A DNA stretch of 64,000 nt from Isoetes taiwanensis. Lineage: Eukaryota > Streptophyta > Lycopodiopsida > Isoetales > Isoetaceae. Location of the stretch: the NCBI GenBank assembly GCA_021234155.1, contig JAJEKV010000427.1, forward strand, positions 60,001-124,000, given 5' to 3'. Made by a program: the position numbers and the translations under genes. The notes beneath the pieces were generated by a model. The model worked only from the letters and a program-made list of their open reading frames with translations, was not told the DNA's origin and ran no database searches. Below are positions 24,460 to 35,942 of the stretch, piece by piece. Position 1 is the first letter of the stretch. Every line of letters begins with the position of its first letter.

Positions 24460-25397
24460 CGTTTTCCATTTCTTTCATCTCATACGTTATTGTTCACCTT
24501 ACAGAAATGATTCGGCTTCCCCAAAAGTACTGGTCTTTGATTTGAATGGTGTGCTATGTAGAACGTTACCTAAAGCAACGTTTGAAAAGACATGGTATGC
24601 GCAACAACCATTTGAGACACGTACCAAATATGTTTACCCGCGCCCTTATCTGAAGGAGATGTTGGACCAGGCCTTCAGTCTGTTTCGTTGTGCAATTTGG
24701 TCATCTATGGAGCATAGAAATATACAGGATGTTTTGAAAGTAGTGCCTGAGCTAAATAGAGATTGGGCGTCCATCTGGGATCAAAGCAAATGTGCTTCAT
24801 TCACAAACCCTAAAGAACCGACAGGTAAAAAGATATTTGTGAAATGCTTGCGCAACATGATGGATGCCCTCGGTGTTAAGAAAAAGGAAGGCATGATCAT
24901 GGTGGATATGCTCTAAAGTGTTGCTTCAATCAGTCACAGTCATTGAATCCATCATCCTATCATCCTGCAGATTTTGACAAAGATGACTTCCTGCTTCGTT
25001 TTGTTAGTGTCTTGCACGAAATAGCTTCAGGAAAAACGGTCGAGGAGATACAAACATTATACCCACAACTTGATCGAACAGGGGAAATTGACACGGACCT
25101 TGAGAAAATCGTTCTAGAAAGGGAACTTTTTTGATATATATGTATACAGGAAATACACTTTCCAAAAAGTTTTGAATATGAAATATACTTTGCACCAACC
25201 TCTTTCGAATATATATTGTGTTTTTATAGCAGCATTATTGGTTCTGTGTACGTATTGTTTTTTTTATATTATGTGTATGGTTTGCTATACTTGCAATAAT
25301 TTGTATGTATATACCATCAATAATTTAGGTGTGTATAAATAGATATGCATGAAATTGCCAAACCATCGGCTTCGGCCTCTGCCTGCTTCTTGTTATT

Positions 25398-25589
25398 ATG
25401 GCACATTCTATTACCTGCAAGATGAACCATGAGGACCTCTGCAGGTGCCGCGAGCTAGAAATAGAACTTGAGGACTGGCTGACTGTCGTTGCTATGAATC
25501 CCGTCCACTTCTATCCTGATCCCTTTGATGTTGTAATCCATCTTATATGGAATCCAGATCATGGTTTGTTCATGATCGACAGGATCTAA
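25398..25589 (+). CDS. Small ORF downstream of the multidomain gene
   Basis: A 63-residue frame, MAHSITCKMNHEDLCRCREL followed by EDWLTVVAMNP and HFYPDPFDVVIHLIWNPDH. It is rich in aromatic and acidic residues, with three Cys near the start. It has no stops or shifts. It is preceded by AT-rich sequence with an ATAAATAGAT promoter-like stretch and followed by a CG-rich palindrome at 25666, so it probably belongs to the element. I do not recognise it. The equivalent part of copy 2 is beyond the window. Confidence 0.4.
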   Translation: MAHSITCKMNHEDLCRCRELEIELEDWLTVVAMNPVHFYPDPFDVVIHLIWNPDHGLFMIDRI

Positions 25590-25665
25590 GGAGCGCCTGT
25601 CGACGAAGAATCGGAATAGTTTTTTAAGTTTATGTTTATATTATAATGCATTATTTATGCCAACA

Positions 25666-25686
25666 AAATCGCGCCACGCGCGATTT
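25666..25686. repeat. CG-rich palindrome, last copy in element copy 1
   Basis: A 21-bp site with half-site AAATCGCGCC, central A, and a one-base variant of the inverted half (CGCGCGATTT). A half-site (CGGCGCGATTTT) occurs at about 25967. I use it as the approximate right limit of copy 1. Confidence 0.7.
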
Positions 25687-25699
25687 GAACCACGAAAAT

Positions 25700-26600
25700 C
25701 TCTGTTTTGTAGCAACTTGCTTGCCTTTATTTATTCGTAAAGCACTAAAATTTCAATGTATAGATTTCGTTGTCGTTCGTGATGGTACGAATTAATAAGC
25801 AATTTCCTACTTTTTATAATGCCAACATTCTGTCATAATATGGGTCATTTGCATCGAATATTTGAATGCCTTTGCATTTCAACACAAAATGCATCTTCCT
25901 AGCCCAAAAATGAACTCAGTGCAAAAGTGTGGTTAATTGAATATAATGGTCAATAAAAGGCTTATACGGCGCGATTTTGGAATAGACATAATCCCAATTT
26001 AATTGAATGATGGTTCTATATAGAAAAATAGATTTATATGTAATATATGACATTTTGAATTGCAGTATATGCAAAATTGGAGAGACATTGGTATACAACG
26101 ACAAATTTGCTAGTCATATTAAATGAAATTTCGAAGCCTGGTATAAAATTTAACACATTTTCAAGCTCATCCTTGAACTCATGTATGTTGGAGGACTAGT
26201 ACACATGCATGCAATACACGTAGTCTATTGATACATAACCAAGGCAATAAAGTGTGATTATATTATCTGGGGTCTTCAGGGTTAGGCACATGCTATATGG
26301 TCCCTACTCTCAATTCAATTTAGTTCTTATGTTTTATCCCGATCATTATACATATTGGAAATGGAAGAAGGGGTTAAACCCATATGAGAGTCCATTACGA
26401 CAAATAAATGGACGAGCCCATTTATTTTGGCTATAATGGGCGAGCACAGAGGTTTGACCCCTTTAACCGGCAAACTCAAGCAGTTTTTTCACGCATAGCA
26501 ACAGCGTACTGAGAGAGGATGTGCATTGGGGAAGAGATGTACATGAGGCAACTTCTCTTATGCATGGGTAACTACTAGAGAGCTCCTCCTTTGATTCAGC
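25700..26600. other. No gene recognised
   Basis: AT-rich, short frames only. It may be the right end of the large element or host flank. I could not find a boundary. Confidence 0.4.
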
Positions 26601-26606
26601 AGAGAA

Positions 26607-27090
26607 TATAATAGAATAGATTTTTTAACGTCCACGAAGATCAAGAGGCCATGGGACCCATACAATGGCCTAGTACAATAATTACTACTAGGATTAAAAA
26701 ATCCCTGTCTCGAAATATTTTCAAGGCAAAAACCTATGTAGTAATGATGATATTAGACAAGCAAGAAGAAAATATAAGTAGGCCTTGATGACTACTGAGG
26801 GCTCAGTAATTGAATACGCTTATCTAGAACCTCAAGTATAAATAATGCCAAATCATGCACAGATGGGGCTCCGAGAAGTTGTGGGAGCGTGGAATGGAAT
26901 GCTAAAGTCAAATTACGATTCCTGACTATCTCAAAAGTAGGACATTTTAGTAGAGTATGGCTTCCATCTTCAATACTCTGTAACTCGCAACATGCACATA
27001 ATCTCGCTTCTCGTGGCAATTGCTGCCGCTCCTACTTATCTCAATCCGTAGCTTGTGAGACCCTGTGCTTTTTTCCTGGACAAGGAAGCA
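26607..27090 (-). mobile_element. 3' end of a LINE, fragment b, with zinc-knuckle C-terminus
   Basis: The minus strand encodes PREARLCACCELQSIEDG followed by SHTLLKCPTFEIVRN, the CCHC-like C-terminal domain typical of jockey/I-type LINE reverse transcriptases, ending with a stop near 26792. A 3' UTR with GGGTCCCATGGCC and a short (TATTC)n tail at 26605-26620 follow. Upstream, RIE-like residues of the conserved LRIETGR step are present but frame-shifted. Strongly 5'-truncated. Confidence 0.65.
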
Positions 27091-29320
27091 AGCAAATTAG
27101 CTTGTGGTCATGGTGTCAAAGTGGAATTTATATGTGCATGTAAAAATGCCCATGGAAGTAACATCCATGGAAATTTCTTCTGATTCGGCTTTTCAATATT
27201 AGGCTTCCTTTGGTACAAGGTCACCCTGTGCAAGAATCCGTCATCGGAGCAATTTTCAAAGCCCGAAGAGTATCAGGGATCGGACCTTTTGGGGCTGATA
27301 AACAGTCTGCAACATGCTTATCATGATAAACAATCTGCAGCCTGTTTAACACAACATAAATGTAGATTATGGCTAACAATGCATCTAAGAATAATGGCTA
27401 GGAACCAAAATTGATGCAGACTTGCCAGTTATAGATGCACATTCATCCATATCCTGCATAACAGTATAGTATTCTATGAGATAGAAAAAGGGAATTTTCA
27501 ATGGCATGCTTAAATCAGAAAAAATTGAATGGATCAAAGCGTTGGAAATAATATATAGAAAGGACATAATAATAATTGCCTAGTTGCCCACAAAGTTGTG
27601 TGGCACCGACCAAATTAGACAACACTTGAAGAGGCCAAGATAACGATGCTTCGCAAGTTGGAGCAATAAAAAATAAGTCGACTTGTGAATTGCAAAGTTT
27701 CTAGGCCATAATTGTCTTTTCGTCTATGAATGCTGCAGTGCGATGATCATTTCGAATCTCAAGGTTATGCCATTTTCCACTTGTTTGAAAACCAAATCCA
27801 AAAAGTTATGGCGTTTGCCACTTAAACTTAGGAAGTTTCTTTTGAAACTTCGTTACATATGAAACGTATTTCCCAAATCGAGTTTCTAGTTTAATTTCTT
27901 CCTCTATATATATTCTCGTGTAGTGTTGACACAAGAACATGTCACCCAAATGGCATTTTTATTACGTGAAAATTAGGTATCAAATGTTGGGTAAATGTGT
28001 GGAATATTGGATAAAATGTCTGGAATGTTACATAAAAATTGAGTACAAATATACTAACATTTCCTTGCAAATATACTAACATTTCCTTAAAGGAATCAAT
28101 GCCATGCGTCCACACGTTGGCCCAAGACGTGAAGTATAATGTAACTGTTTTTTTATGTACATAGGAAAGTTTCTTTACGAGACTTCCCTACAATGTGGAC
28201 AACAGATAGGCATCCGTTATGTGCCATGTGTCACCAATCGAACCGCCACAGCAGAGAATTTAGGTTACAAAAAAGGGGATGAAGTGTGTTAAAAAAAATG
28301 CCATGTGGTGGCATACCATTGGATGTGAGGACGAAACAGTGCCTATCAGTTGTTTACACTAAGACTAGACGATGTTTCTTTGAATTTCTTAATTCCTTGC
28401 ATAGCGAGTGAGTTAAACGCACTCACACTCCTTTTCCTAAGTAACAAAACATTAAAATGTAAATTTTAAGCATCAAATGCAAGTACCAAACTACCTTCAA
28501 TTTTCAAGGTTATCAATATTTTATTGAAGCAGTTACCTTATCTTATTTTAACGTATATCTAGACATATATAATTATTAGAAACAAGAATCTATTCCATTT
28601 TTGTCTTCGAGGATTTAGGGTCTTGTACTTATACTTTCAATGAAAGTAAGGTACATGTTATGGATTTGTGAAATTCATATTTTATCTAAACCTTTATGCC
28701 TTTATTTACATCTCTCTTTTTATTACTCTCTTTCTAAAATTCACATTCTCTGTACAATGAAGGTTTAATTATGATTTTCAAAAGCATGTTGCTCAATATG
28801 TTCAGTCCAGCATGAGAATGACAAGGTAAACCTTTAGAGACCCAAGACATGTGTTGATATCACTAGCCTTGCAATTCATTATGTCCAATATCATAATTGA
28901 AACATCATCCAACATTTGGGTTGGAAAAATGACATGATGCTTTATCCACAGAACTTGGCTTTGTGAATCTAAAGCAAATAGGGGCATGTACATGACTGAT
29001 TTTGCAACACTCATTCATTAGGAGGAGGAGACTAGAAGGTCATTTCATGTTGAAACTAGTTGTAATATGGTCTGCAGTTTTACATTAGATGAGCAAATAT
29101 GCAAGCCAATTCTTCGATAGGTTCTAAGCCCATTAGATTGTAACCACAATGTACATTGTTCAACATGCCTGCCAGCTTTGAGTTTGAGACCACCAAGGGT
29201 TGCACTACGTATAGTTCTGTCCCATGGCCAGGTCTGGTGTCCTAGATGTTAAAATAATATGTATCTATCTATCTTTATTGAATTGCAACAATAACCAGTT
29301 TGTACGGTTTTCTTGAACTG
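27091..29320. other. No gene recognised
   Basis: AT-rich intergenic DNA. The only structure I noticed is a 22-bp tandem duplication (AAATATACTAACATTTCCTT) at 28050-28092. Confidence 0.4.
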
Positions 29321-29329
29321 AATTGAATT

Positions 29330-29700
29330 AAGTTTTCTCGTCCATGAAGACTACTTGCCTTATGGGGCCCAAAGAACAAAGAGTAGCCGGCCTATTAATG
29401 TGCATGATTAAAATTCTCCTGCCCGGAGGGTTTTCGAGGGAAAAACCTTAGCAGTGATAGGCATGCTGGTGTACTGCACATTTGTAATTTTGTACATGGC
29501 AATGCAATGATCAAGACACAATTGAGCCATCATATCCATTACTTCAGTGGTTGGTTAGGTGCAACTAGCCCATCATGTCATGTTCGTATAGATGAGAATG
29601 CTAGGCAGTGCTAAAAGGTGTGACTCTCATCTTCAATAAGCCTCAACTGATTGCATTGGCAAACCCTATTTTCTTGCTCTTCCTGGGCCCATCTGCCGGT
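29330..29700 (-). mobile_element. 3' end of a LINE, fragment c
   Basis: Shares the 3' UTR of fragment a on the minus strand (GTTTTTCCCTCGAAAACCC, then GGGCCCCATAAGGC) and the coding motif CNQLRLIEDESHTF near 29620-29660. No clear pentanucleotide tail remains beyond GAATTGAATTAAG. Frames are broken. Confidence 0.55.
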
Positions 29701-30599
29701 CTCAATTTTGAGATGATGTGCTCCTATGCAAATAGACCCAATCGCTCACGCTTTTTCATGGGCAAATGATTTGCTTTGCACAACTTTTAATATATTATTT
29801 TCTAAGCATTTGTCCTATCTTAAAGCTCAGTCCACTCAAGTCTGCAATGTCTGCTAATTCTGCCATACCCTCCTCCATTTCTAAAGAATAAGAATGACCA
29901 AAACTTATTTATTGAACTATAAAGAAAGCACAACCCTCTAAGTTTAATATTATCATGACCAGGTGTAATGAAAGAGAGGAACCTACGAATGTAATAGAAT
30001 GACTTGAATAATCAACTCATTTTCCAAGTTCTCATGAACTTTTCTTTGATTGGAGAGTGTCTTTGGAACCGTTATTGCTTCATGCAAACTAGGAATTTTC
30101 ATAATAGTATAATGGACTTTCAAAGGTTCCCACCTCATACGACTCAATCAAATATTATTCAGTTTCCCTTTTACGTACATATGTAAATGATAAAAAAAAA
30201 AAAAAAGCAGTCATTACACCATTCGTGCAATTCGTTCTGCCAAGTCACCCCAATGACCCAAATCAAACTATGCTCAGAATTGAAGCAGCCAAAATAGGAC
30301 TGGAGCTTGAACTTGCATATAGTAGGGATACAAGACAGGTTCTTTTTTCAGACATAGAGGCAGCTACACCTTTTTTTCAAACACCATGCACGTAAGAAGA
30401 CTAGGAACCTTTACAGTGCAAAGAGTTGCTGCTCAGAGACTGGACCGCCTATGCCATCTTGTAGTGCATTTTCCTATGTCAAGGACATGTTGCACGTCCG
30501 ACAACATGGGAGTCATCTCAAGGATACAAATTTCTTAGTGCAGTTAACAGACGACACGAGGAGTTGTGCAAGGTGTGAAAGGCAAGGGTCTAGAAGAAG

Positions 30600-30830
30600 T
30601 GAGCAGTGTACAAGGAGGCACTGCTCTTATTTGTGGTCAGTCCCCTCAGAACTCCTGGTTGGGTTATGTTTAGTGCCTCTACTATCTGCATTTTATTTCC
30701 TCCTTTTTTATCCCCCTGCCATATATTGTGTTGGGGCTTTGTCCCCTAGTTCCCCCTTAGGTTTACGCCCTTAGCATTGTACCATCCCATGGCCCACTAT
30801 GGTCTCCATGGACGTAAAACTTTCATTCTC
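30600..30830 (+). mobile_element. 3' end of a LINE on the plus strand, fragment d
   Basis: Ends CCATGGCCCACTATGGTCTC followed by CATGGACGTAAAACTTTCATTC, the plus-strand version of the 3' UTR end seen in fragments a to c. Only non-coding 3' sequence is recognisable. Confidence 0.45.
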
Positions 30831-30939
30831 TATATCCAAAGATAGAGCATGTGTACTACAGGACGGGCTGGTCTCCTTGGATCATGACTTCATGGTCTTA
30901 ATGATCTTAAAGAAGCGATAACCATCAGAGCAGGGTAAA

Positions 30940-32240
30940 GATTCCTTTAAATTCTATGAGCATTCTGTTAGGTCCTCTAACATTCTATAAGAATTCCTCA
31001 AGATTCTCTTATGATTCCTCTAGATTCTCCAAGATTCTATGATGATTCTCTCATATTCTCATAAGGTTCTTCTATTTCCTTAAGATTCCTTTAGATTTTC
31101 TAAGGCGCTATGAAGACCCCCTAATGCTCTTGAGGTTCCTCTTGATTCTCCAAGATTCTATAAAGGTTCCGCTAGTTCTTGAGATTCTATAAAGATTCCC
31201 TTAGATTCTCTCAACATTCCCCTAGATTCCACATGTTCCTTAGGATTCCATAAAGATTCTCAATTTCGATCACAATGGCTCCAATGGCGACAAAATGATA
31301 GCAAATAATCCTTGGAAAGCTCACGATAAGACGAATTGAAAGACGTAAATCCTGCCTTTATCTGATACCCCTTCTAGGAGATATGGCCATTTGAATTCGA
31401 GGCACAAGAAAGAAGCTTCGTAAAAAGCTATGTAATAAATACAATGCCACCTCACTCCTTTCCTCATTAATTGTAGTGCACATATTTATAATTTCACACA
31501 CGTGTCACCTTTTTTTAATAAACCGTTGATAAAAATAACGAGGCGTTAAATTTCTAAGCAATCTCTAAATTGTTTAATCATCTGACACACTTGTCCAAAT
31601 TGTCAAAATATATAACATTTTTCGCATATTTTCATATAAGTGGCGATCCTACAACCACTAGAATGACCTTTTCTTTACCCTTTTCAAAACAAAAAAAGCC
31701 CTAATTTTTCCTCAAAAAACTACATGTCATTTTTAGGAGGAAGCATCAATGAAGAATATTCTAAAAGCATGTTTCTATCACAATTATATATGTTTAGAAT
31801 ACAATAATGAGGTATGATACATAAGAATGTTTTCCTATCCATTTTGATGCACCATGTGACATGCACATATTCATGTAAAACCCTTTGCAGCTTCCTTTTC
31901 TAAGCCAACAAGTTGCGAGTGTCAAGCTCTTGGTCTATGCTTGCTGAGAGCTTTGAAATGAGGGGTGCCATGTCTATTTTTTGACTGGTGCACAAGGGAC
32001 CCATAGCAAATGTCAAAGAATTCAAAAGAATCTTGAAAGAATCTAATAATAGTATCAAATTTGAAGGAATCTTGATGGAATCTAAGGAAAATACTGGATA
32101 ATTAAAGGGAGTCACAAGGAACCTTTAGATAATCTAATGAATATAAACAAACTTAGATGGACTTTAAGCGATTCTTTAGAAACTGTTGAGGAATCTTAAC
32201 GTTTCTTGAAAGAACCTAGGGGAAGCTCAAAAGAATCTGA
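30940..32240. mobile_element. Foldback-like element with arms of degenerate tandem repeats
   Basis: At 30940-31270 the sequence consists of about 20 degenerate units of the type AAGATTCCTTTAGATTCT. At 31999-32240 the reverse complement appears (AGAATCTTGAAAGAATCTAA and similar). The arms enclose about 730 bp of AT-rich DNA without genes. Inverted arms built from tandem short repeats are the defining architecture of Foldback elements. I see no target duplication. Confidence 0.5.
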
Positions 32241-32271
32241 AGGAAACTGGAGGGTCTTCTTTCAATTCTAA

Positions 32272-32320
32272 TGTATTGTATTGTATTGTATTGTATTGTA
32301 TTGTATTATATTCTATTCTT
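32272..32320 (+). repeat. ATTGT pentanucleotide microsatellite
   Basis: About eight copies of GTATT/ATTGT, directly abutting the right arm of the foldback-like element. It could be the tail of a lost LINE, since the LINE family here has pentanucleotide tails. Confidence 0.8.
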
Positions 32321-32329
32321 TCATTGAAC

Positions 32330-33868
32330 ACCACTTCACCATCCCAACATGCACAACACGAACCAAAGAAATGTTCACTGCAGCATTGGGTGTCGCGATA
32401 AATTTCTTGAGAATATATGATTCTAAATATAGAGGAGTTATCATTTTTGGTTTGTGAAAGGGGCAATCCTTTTAAGTAGGACGTGAACTAACACGTTATA
32501 TGTATTTGTAAATGACATACATGTAGAACGAACAATTTCGATATAGATAGGGTGGGAATTCAAAACAGCAATTAACATATGTTAACAAATTAGATGTCTA
32601 ATCCTAGGAATCCAAAGGCGTCTTTAGTCCATGGTAACGTTTAGGCTTCGAGTTCTATCCACAGGATGCAATGCTCCACGACAACATTGAAGTTCTGATT
32701 GCCCAAGGGAAGCTTGTGATGTGGAAGCATACACGTATTGGCCATGAACCTGTGGAACATACTGGGCTCTTGTCATGGAACTGGATGTTACATCATATGT
32801 CGGTCTCCAAAAAGAACAAATTATGTTCGATTATATATGAGACAGAGGGAAAGGGCTTCAGGTTCAGTTCACAAATGTCACAGTGCAATAGTTGGGGGGA
32901 CACATTTAATGTGTGAAAGGGCCACCTCATGTGACATTTGCGTGTGTAATGAACTAAAAGCAAGACTTTAGCAGGATGTAACTCCTAACCGAAGGTGTGT
33001 GTGGCCTTCAAATAAGGGGAAGAAATTTATTTATCTATCTATCTTCAAAATAAAAGAAAGAAAAACAATTATTGAAAAATGGGATGGATGTTGAGTTCCG
33101 TTTGGCCGCGTATACAATATTGAGGTCAGCGTTTGCCCCGAGATGGCGAGACACGTGGCAGGCTATCAATAGCTTACGTGGCAGCTAGATACCGTCTACG
33201 TGGCTATTTCCGAATAACGGATATTCGAATCCTTAGAACGGATATCCACCCTATTCCGTGCCAAATTGTATTTTACCGGCTGCCGCCAGTCAGACCGAGA
33301 ACAGCCGCAGCGCGGATGAACGGAACGCGCCGGTCAAACCTTTCCCACCTTTTTCCATAAAAACGACCATGGCCTCTTTGCTCTTCCGGCGACACGGCTT
33401 CTTCGATCTAGCAGGTCCGGTTCCTATATTAACGCTCCCTTTGCCCCCGCACTTATTGTGGATTGTCATTTTTTGGGATATAGAGGTCAGTTTTATTCAT
33501 AAATTTATGACTTGGTCCGTTTCGGAATTTATTCTGGTCTAGTTCTGGTTGCTTGAATCAGAATCAATTTAAAGGGCAGCTTTTGGATCAACTTTGGCTC
33601 GTGATCGTGAGCATTTGTTTGCGTATTTGCGTAATTTGGCATCGGCTGGTGGGTGGGTGGCCGTTTTTTAAGCCCAATTTGGGCATTAAGGACATAATTG
33701 GTCTTTGATTCCCGTGAAACGGCAGCCTCTTGGATAAATGTGCTCGTGAAATTTTGTTGATATTTCTGGCACTTGTGCAACATTCGAGTTCTGTAAGGTC
33801 GTCTTGCGCTGCGTTATTCTGTCTCTGTATTATTTTCTTACTTCAGAGAAGCTCCTCAAAGTTTTGCG
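32330..33868 (+). promoter_or_regulatory. Upstream region and probable 5' UTR of the permease gene
   Basis: The first kilobase has no gene. From about 33100 the GC content rises, as in plant promoter and leader regions. A possible 5' UTR intron runs from a GTCAGT donor at 33486 to CTTCAG at 33841-33846, leaving 22 nt of leader before the ATG. No TATA box stood out. Confidence 0.35.
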
Positions 33869-35942
33869 ATGGAAGATGAGAGACCCCATAATCATCAAGT
33901 CCCTCCTGGGATTTCATTACTCAGATTGGTGAGGGGAAAGGACATGAGGCGAAGATCATACCGCAATCTAGTGCTTCTTGTAACATTTATTGCATATGCT
34001 TGTTATCACCAATCTCGCAAACCTCCTAGCATTGTAAAGTCTGTTCTAGATCCAGAGACAACAGGTGCTTTACATCCACAGACTCTAAGATCACCAAGGG
34101 ATGTGGCCCCCTACTCCTGGCCCCTGAATTTGATATATATAAGACAGGAATACTCGTCCAATCATGAGTTGTTGAAAGCAGGATGGGCACCTTTTAATGG
34201 AACTCAAGGAAAAGCAAGGCTTGGAGAAATAGATGTGGCTTTTCTAGCATGTTATGCATTTGGAATGTATTTTGCAGGCCATCTAGGAGATAGAGTGGAT
34301 CTCAGAGTTTTCCTGACACTGGGTATGGTTCTAAGTGGCTTCTTTGTTTGTTTATTTGGCATGGCATATTGGTGGCAGATCCACAACATCTATTATTTCT
34401 TTGCTGTTCAGATGATGGCTGGTCTCTTCCAAGCTACAGGATGGCCATCAGTGGTTGCCATTGTTGGTAATTGGTATGGGAAGAGCAAAAGAGGGCTTAT
34501 AATGGGAATATGGAATGCTCATACATCTGTTGGTAATATTGTGGGGTCTCTGGTTGCTGCTGCTGCCTTGCAGTATGGATGGGGGTGGTCGTTTATTTTT
34601 CCAGGGCTCATAATTATGTTTGGAGGTCTCCTAGTTTACTGTCTCCTCATTGTTGAACCTGAAGATGTAGGCTTGCCTTCTCCTTATGAACGTCGAAATG
34701 TGTCCGATACAGAGTCTGATTGCTCACTAGTGATAGGTGAGAATCATCTGCCTGCACAGAATGGTAATCCTGAGACAGAGTCTTCACCAGAAGCAAGTCC
34801 AAGAGATGAAGAGTGCTCACAGAGTGGGAAGGTCATAGTTGATTTTAGGAAGAGGGTTTTGGATGAAGAATCTGGTCTGTCAAGTGAGCAGTTATGTGCT
34901 ACTCCACGGAGGAACCATGCTGTTGGCTTTCTAGAGGCCTGGCTGATCCCAGGGGTTGCTCCCTTTGCCTTTTGCCTTTTCTTCTCCAAGTTGGTAGCAT
35001 ACACATTTTTATACTGGCTGCCTTTCTATGTTAGGCATACTGGTAAGTTATTAATCTTGAGGTAGTCTTTTGCTCCATTCCGAATGTTTCATCTTTAAAA
35101 ATTCCTTTTCTAAATGCATTTGGAATTTTAGCATTAGTATCTCTACTTTACATTTAACCTGCAATTGCTTGATTTCTGCTAGAGCATGTCAAAAGCACAA
35201 TGTTAATATTTTCTAGTGTTTACAGTGCAAGCATGGATGTGTATTCTTATGTGGGTTGTATTGCAGAGATTGCTGGAGAATACTTGTCAGATGCTACTGC
35301 TGGAAACCTTTCAACATTATTTGACATAGGAGGGGTGGTTGGTGGTGTTTTGGCTGGTTATATTTCAGATAAGCTGAATGCACGAGCCACCACAGCAGCA
35401 ACTTTTATGTACATCGCAATACCTGTTCTATACTTATACCATCAATATGGCCATGTATCAATGACTTTAAATGTGGCACTGATGGTTCTAGCTGGCTTAT
35501 TTGTAAATGGACCATATGCACTCATTACTACAGCAGTTTCTGCTGATCTTGGTACCCATGGTTCTTTGAATGGTGACTCAAAGGCTTTGGCTACTGTTAC
35601 AGCAATTATTGATGGGACTGGTTCTGTTGGAGCTGCCTTAGGTCCTTTGTTGACAGGGTTCATCTCTCAAAATGGATGGAGCAATGTGTTTATAATGCTC
35701 ATGCTGTCTGCCTTAATAGCAGGTCTTTTAATATCCAGATTGGTTGTAGCTGAGATAATGGAGAAGATTAATTCCATCAGGAGTCCACAGAAAGATACAC
35801 TTGAGCATGGTAATGCAACAGGTATAATATATAACCGTGTATTCTCTATTGTTTGGCTGTTTACTTTACTGTTTACTTATCCAGTTTTTTTTATCTACCT
35901 GTAGATTCACTCAATGAACCTTTGATTAGTCACAGCGGCTGA
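33869..35942 (+). CDS. G3Pp: Glycerol-3-phosphate permease (MFS, plant G3Pp/SLC37 type)
   Basis: Three exons (33869-35042, 35267-35821, 35905-35942) join in phase into a 588-residue protein. It is a 12-helix major facilitator that would exchange glycerol-3-phosphate or sugar phosphate for phosphate across a membrane. TM1 ends in the family motif YHQSRKPPSIVKSVL (residues about 50-64). Loop 2-3 has LGDRVDLR, the MFS motif A. GWPSVVAIVGNWYGKSKRG and NAHTSVGNIVG follow. A long acidic/Ser-rich central loop (about 265-345) separates the halves. The second half carries GEYLSDATAGNLSTLFDIGG, then ALITTAVSADLGTH and GTGSVGAALGPLLTG. The last exon gives a short hydrophilic tail ending NEPLISHSG. The start is the first ATG, with G at +4. 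No stops or shifts are present, unlike its neighbours. Confidence 0.93.

Larger units (their letters stand above)
20041..25134 (+). pseudogene. Multidomain element gene: RG-rich, ParB/DGQHR-like, methylase-like, FCP1-like
   Basis: Four exons fit in phase: 20041-20168, 20766-21876, 22340-24307 and 24505-25134. Exon 1 encodes an Arg/Gly-rich tail (MASRGSGSRGRGAGRGG). Exon 2 has a lysine-rich segment, then a region ending in IIDGQHSIEAQK, the DGQHR signature of ParB/sulfiredoxin-fold proteins. Exon 3 starts PYIEQLRHARNQW and carries DITLFVLDSRG and, later, PLGTTCWELQVGGYIGREAL. The last two sit where N4/N6 DNA methylases have DPPY and the DPFxGSGTT loop, but catalytic residues are missing. An acidic Asp/Asn linker follows. 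Exon 4 is an FCP1/NLI-phosphatase-like domain (FDLNGVLCR ... AIWSS ... KCLRNMMDALG). In-frame TAGs occur at 20113, 22410 and 23517; frameshifts at about 21262, 21570 and 24905. Domain naming is by motif only. Confidence 0.55.
7243..25690. mobile_element. Large multigene DNA element, copy 1
   Basis: From 7243 to at least 21876 this interval matches 55408-63641 in the same orientation, once the insertion at 12299-19405 is removed. Shared parts are the minus-strand DUF7869-type gene, a low-complexity leader, a short plus-strand gene, a stem-loop, a minus-strand DUF8039-like exon, a minisatellite and the first exons of the plus-strand multidomain gene. Only copy 1 shows the rest of that gene. The left end is truncated: it begins about 12 codons inside the 3' end of the DDE-like gene. 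The right boundary is unknown; I place it after the last palindrome at 25666-25686. I see no terminal inverted repeats. Confidence 0.7.

Noticed and set aside
30188-30204. A-run as the tail of a retrotransposed gene
   Set aside because: No coding similarity or target duplication next to it.
33133-33542. Plus-strand frames upstream of the permease
   Set aside because: They fall in the probable promoter and 5' UTR, overlap one another, and show no domain.
35200-35266. Upstream start of the second permease segment (MLIFSSVYSASM)
   Set aside because: It is intron sequence: TTGCAG at 35261-35266 is the acceptor, and the spliced frame matches the family's GEYxSxxAGNLSTLFD.
35822-35904. C-terminal hydrophobic extension of the permease (ending FFIYL)
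   Set aside because: Better read as an intron (GTATAA to CTGTAG); splicing gives a hydrophilic NEPLIS tail typical of the family.
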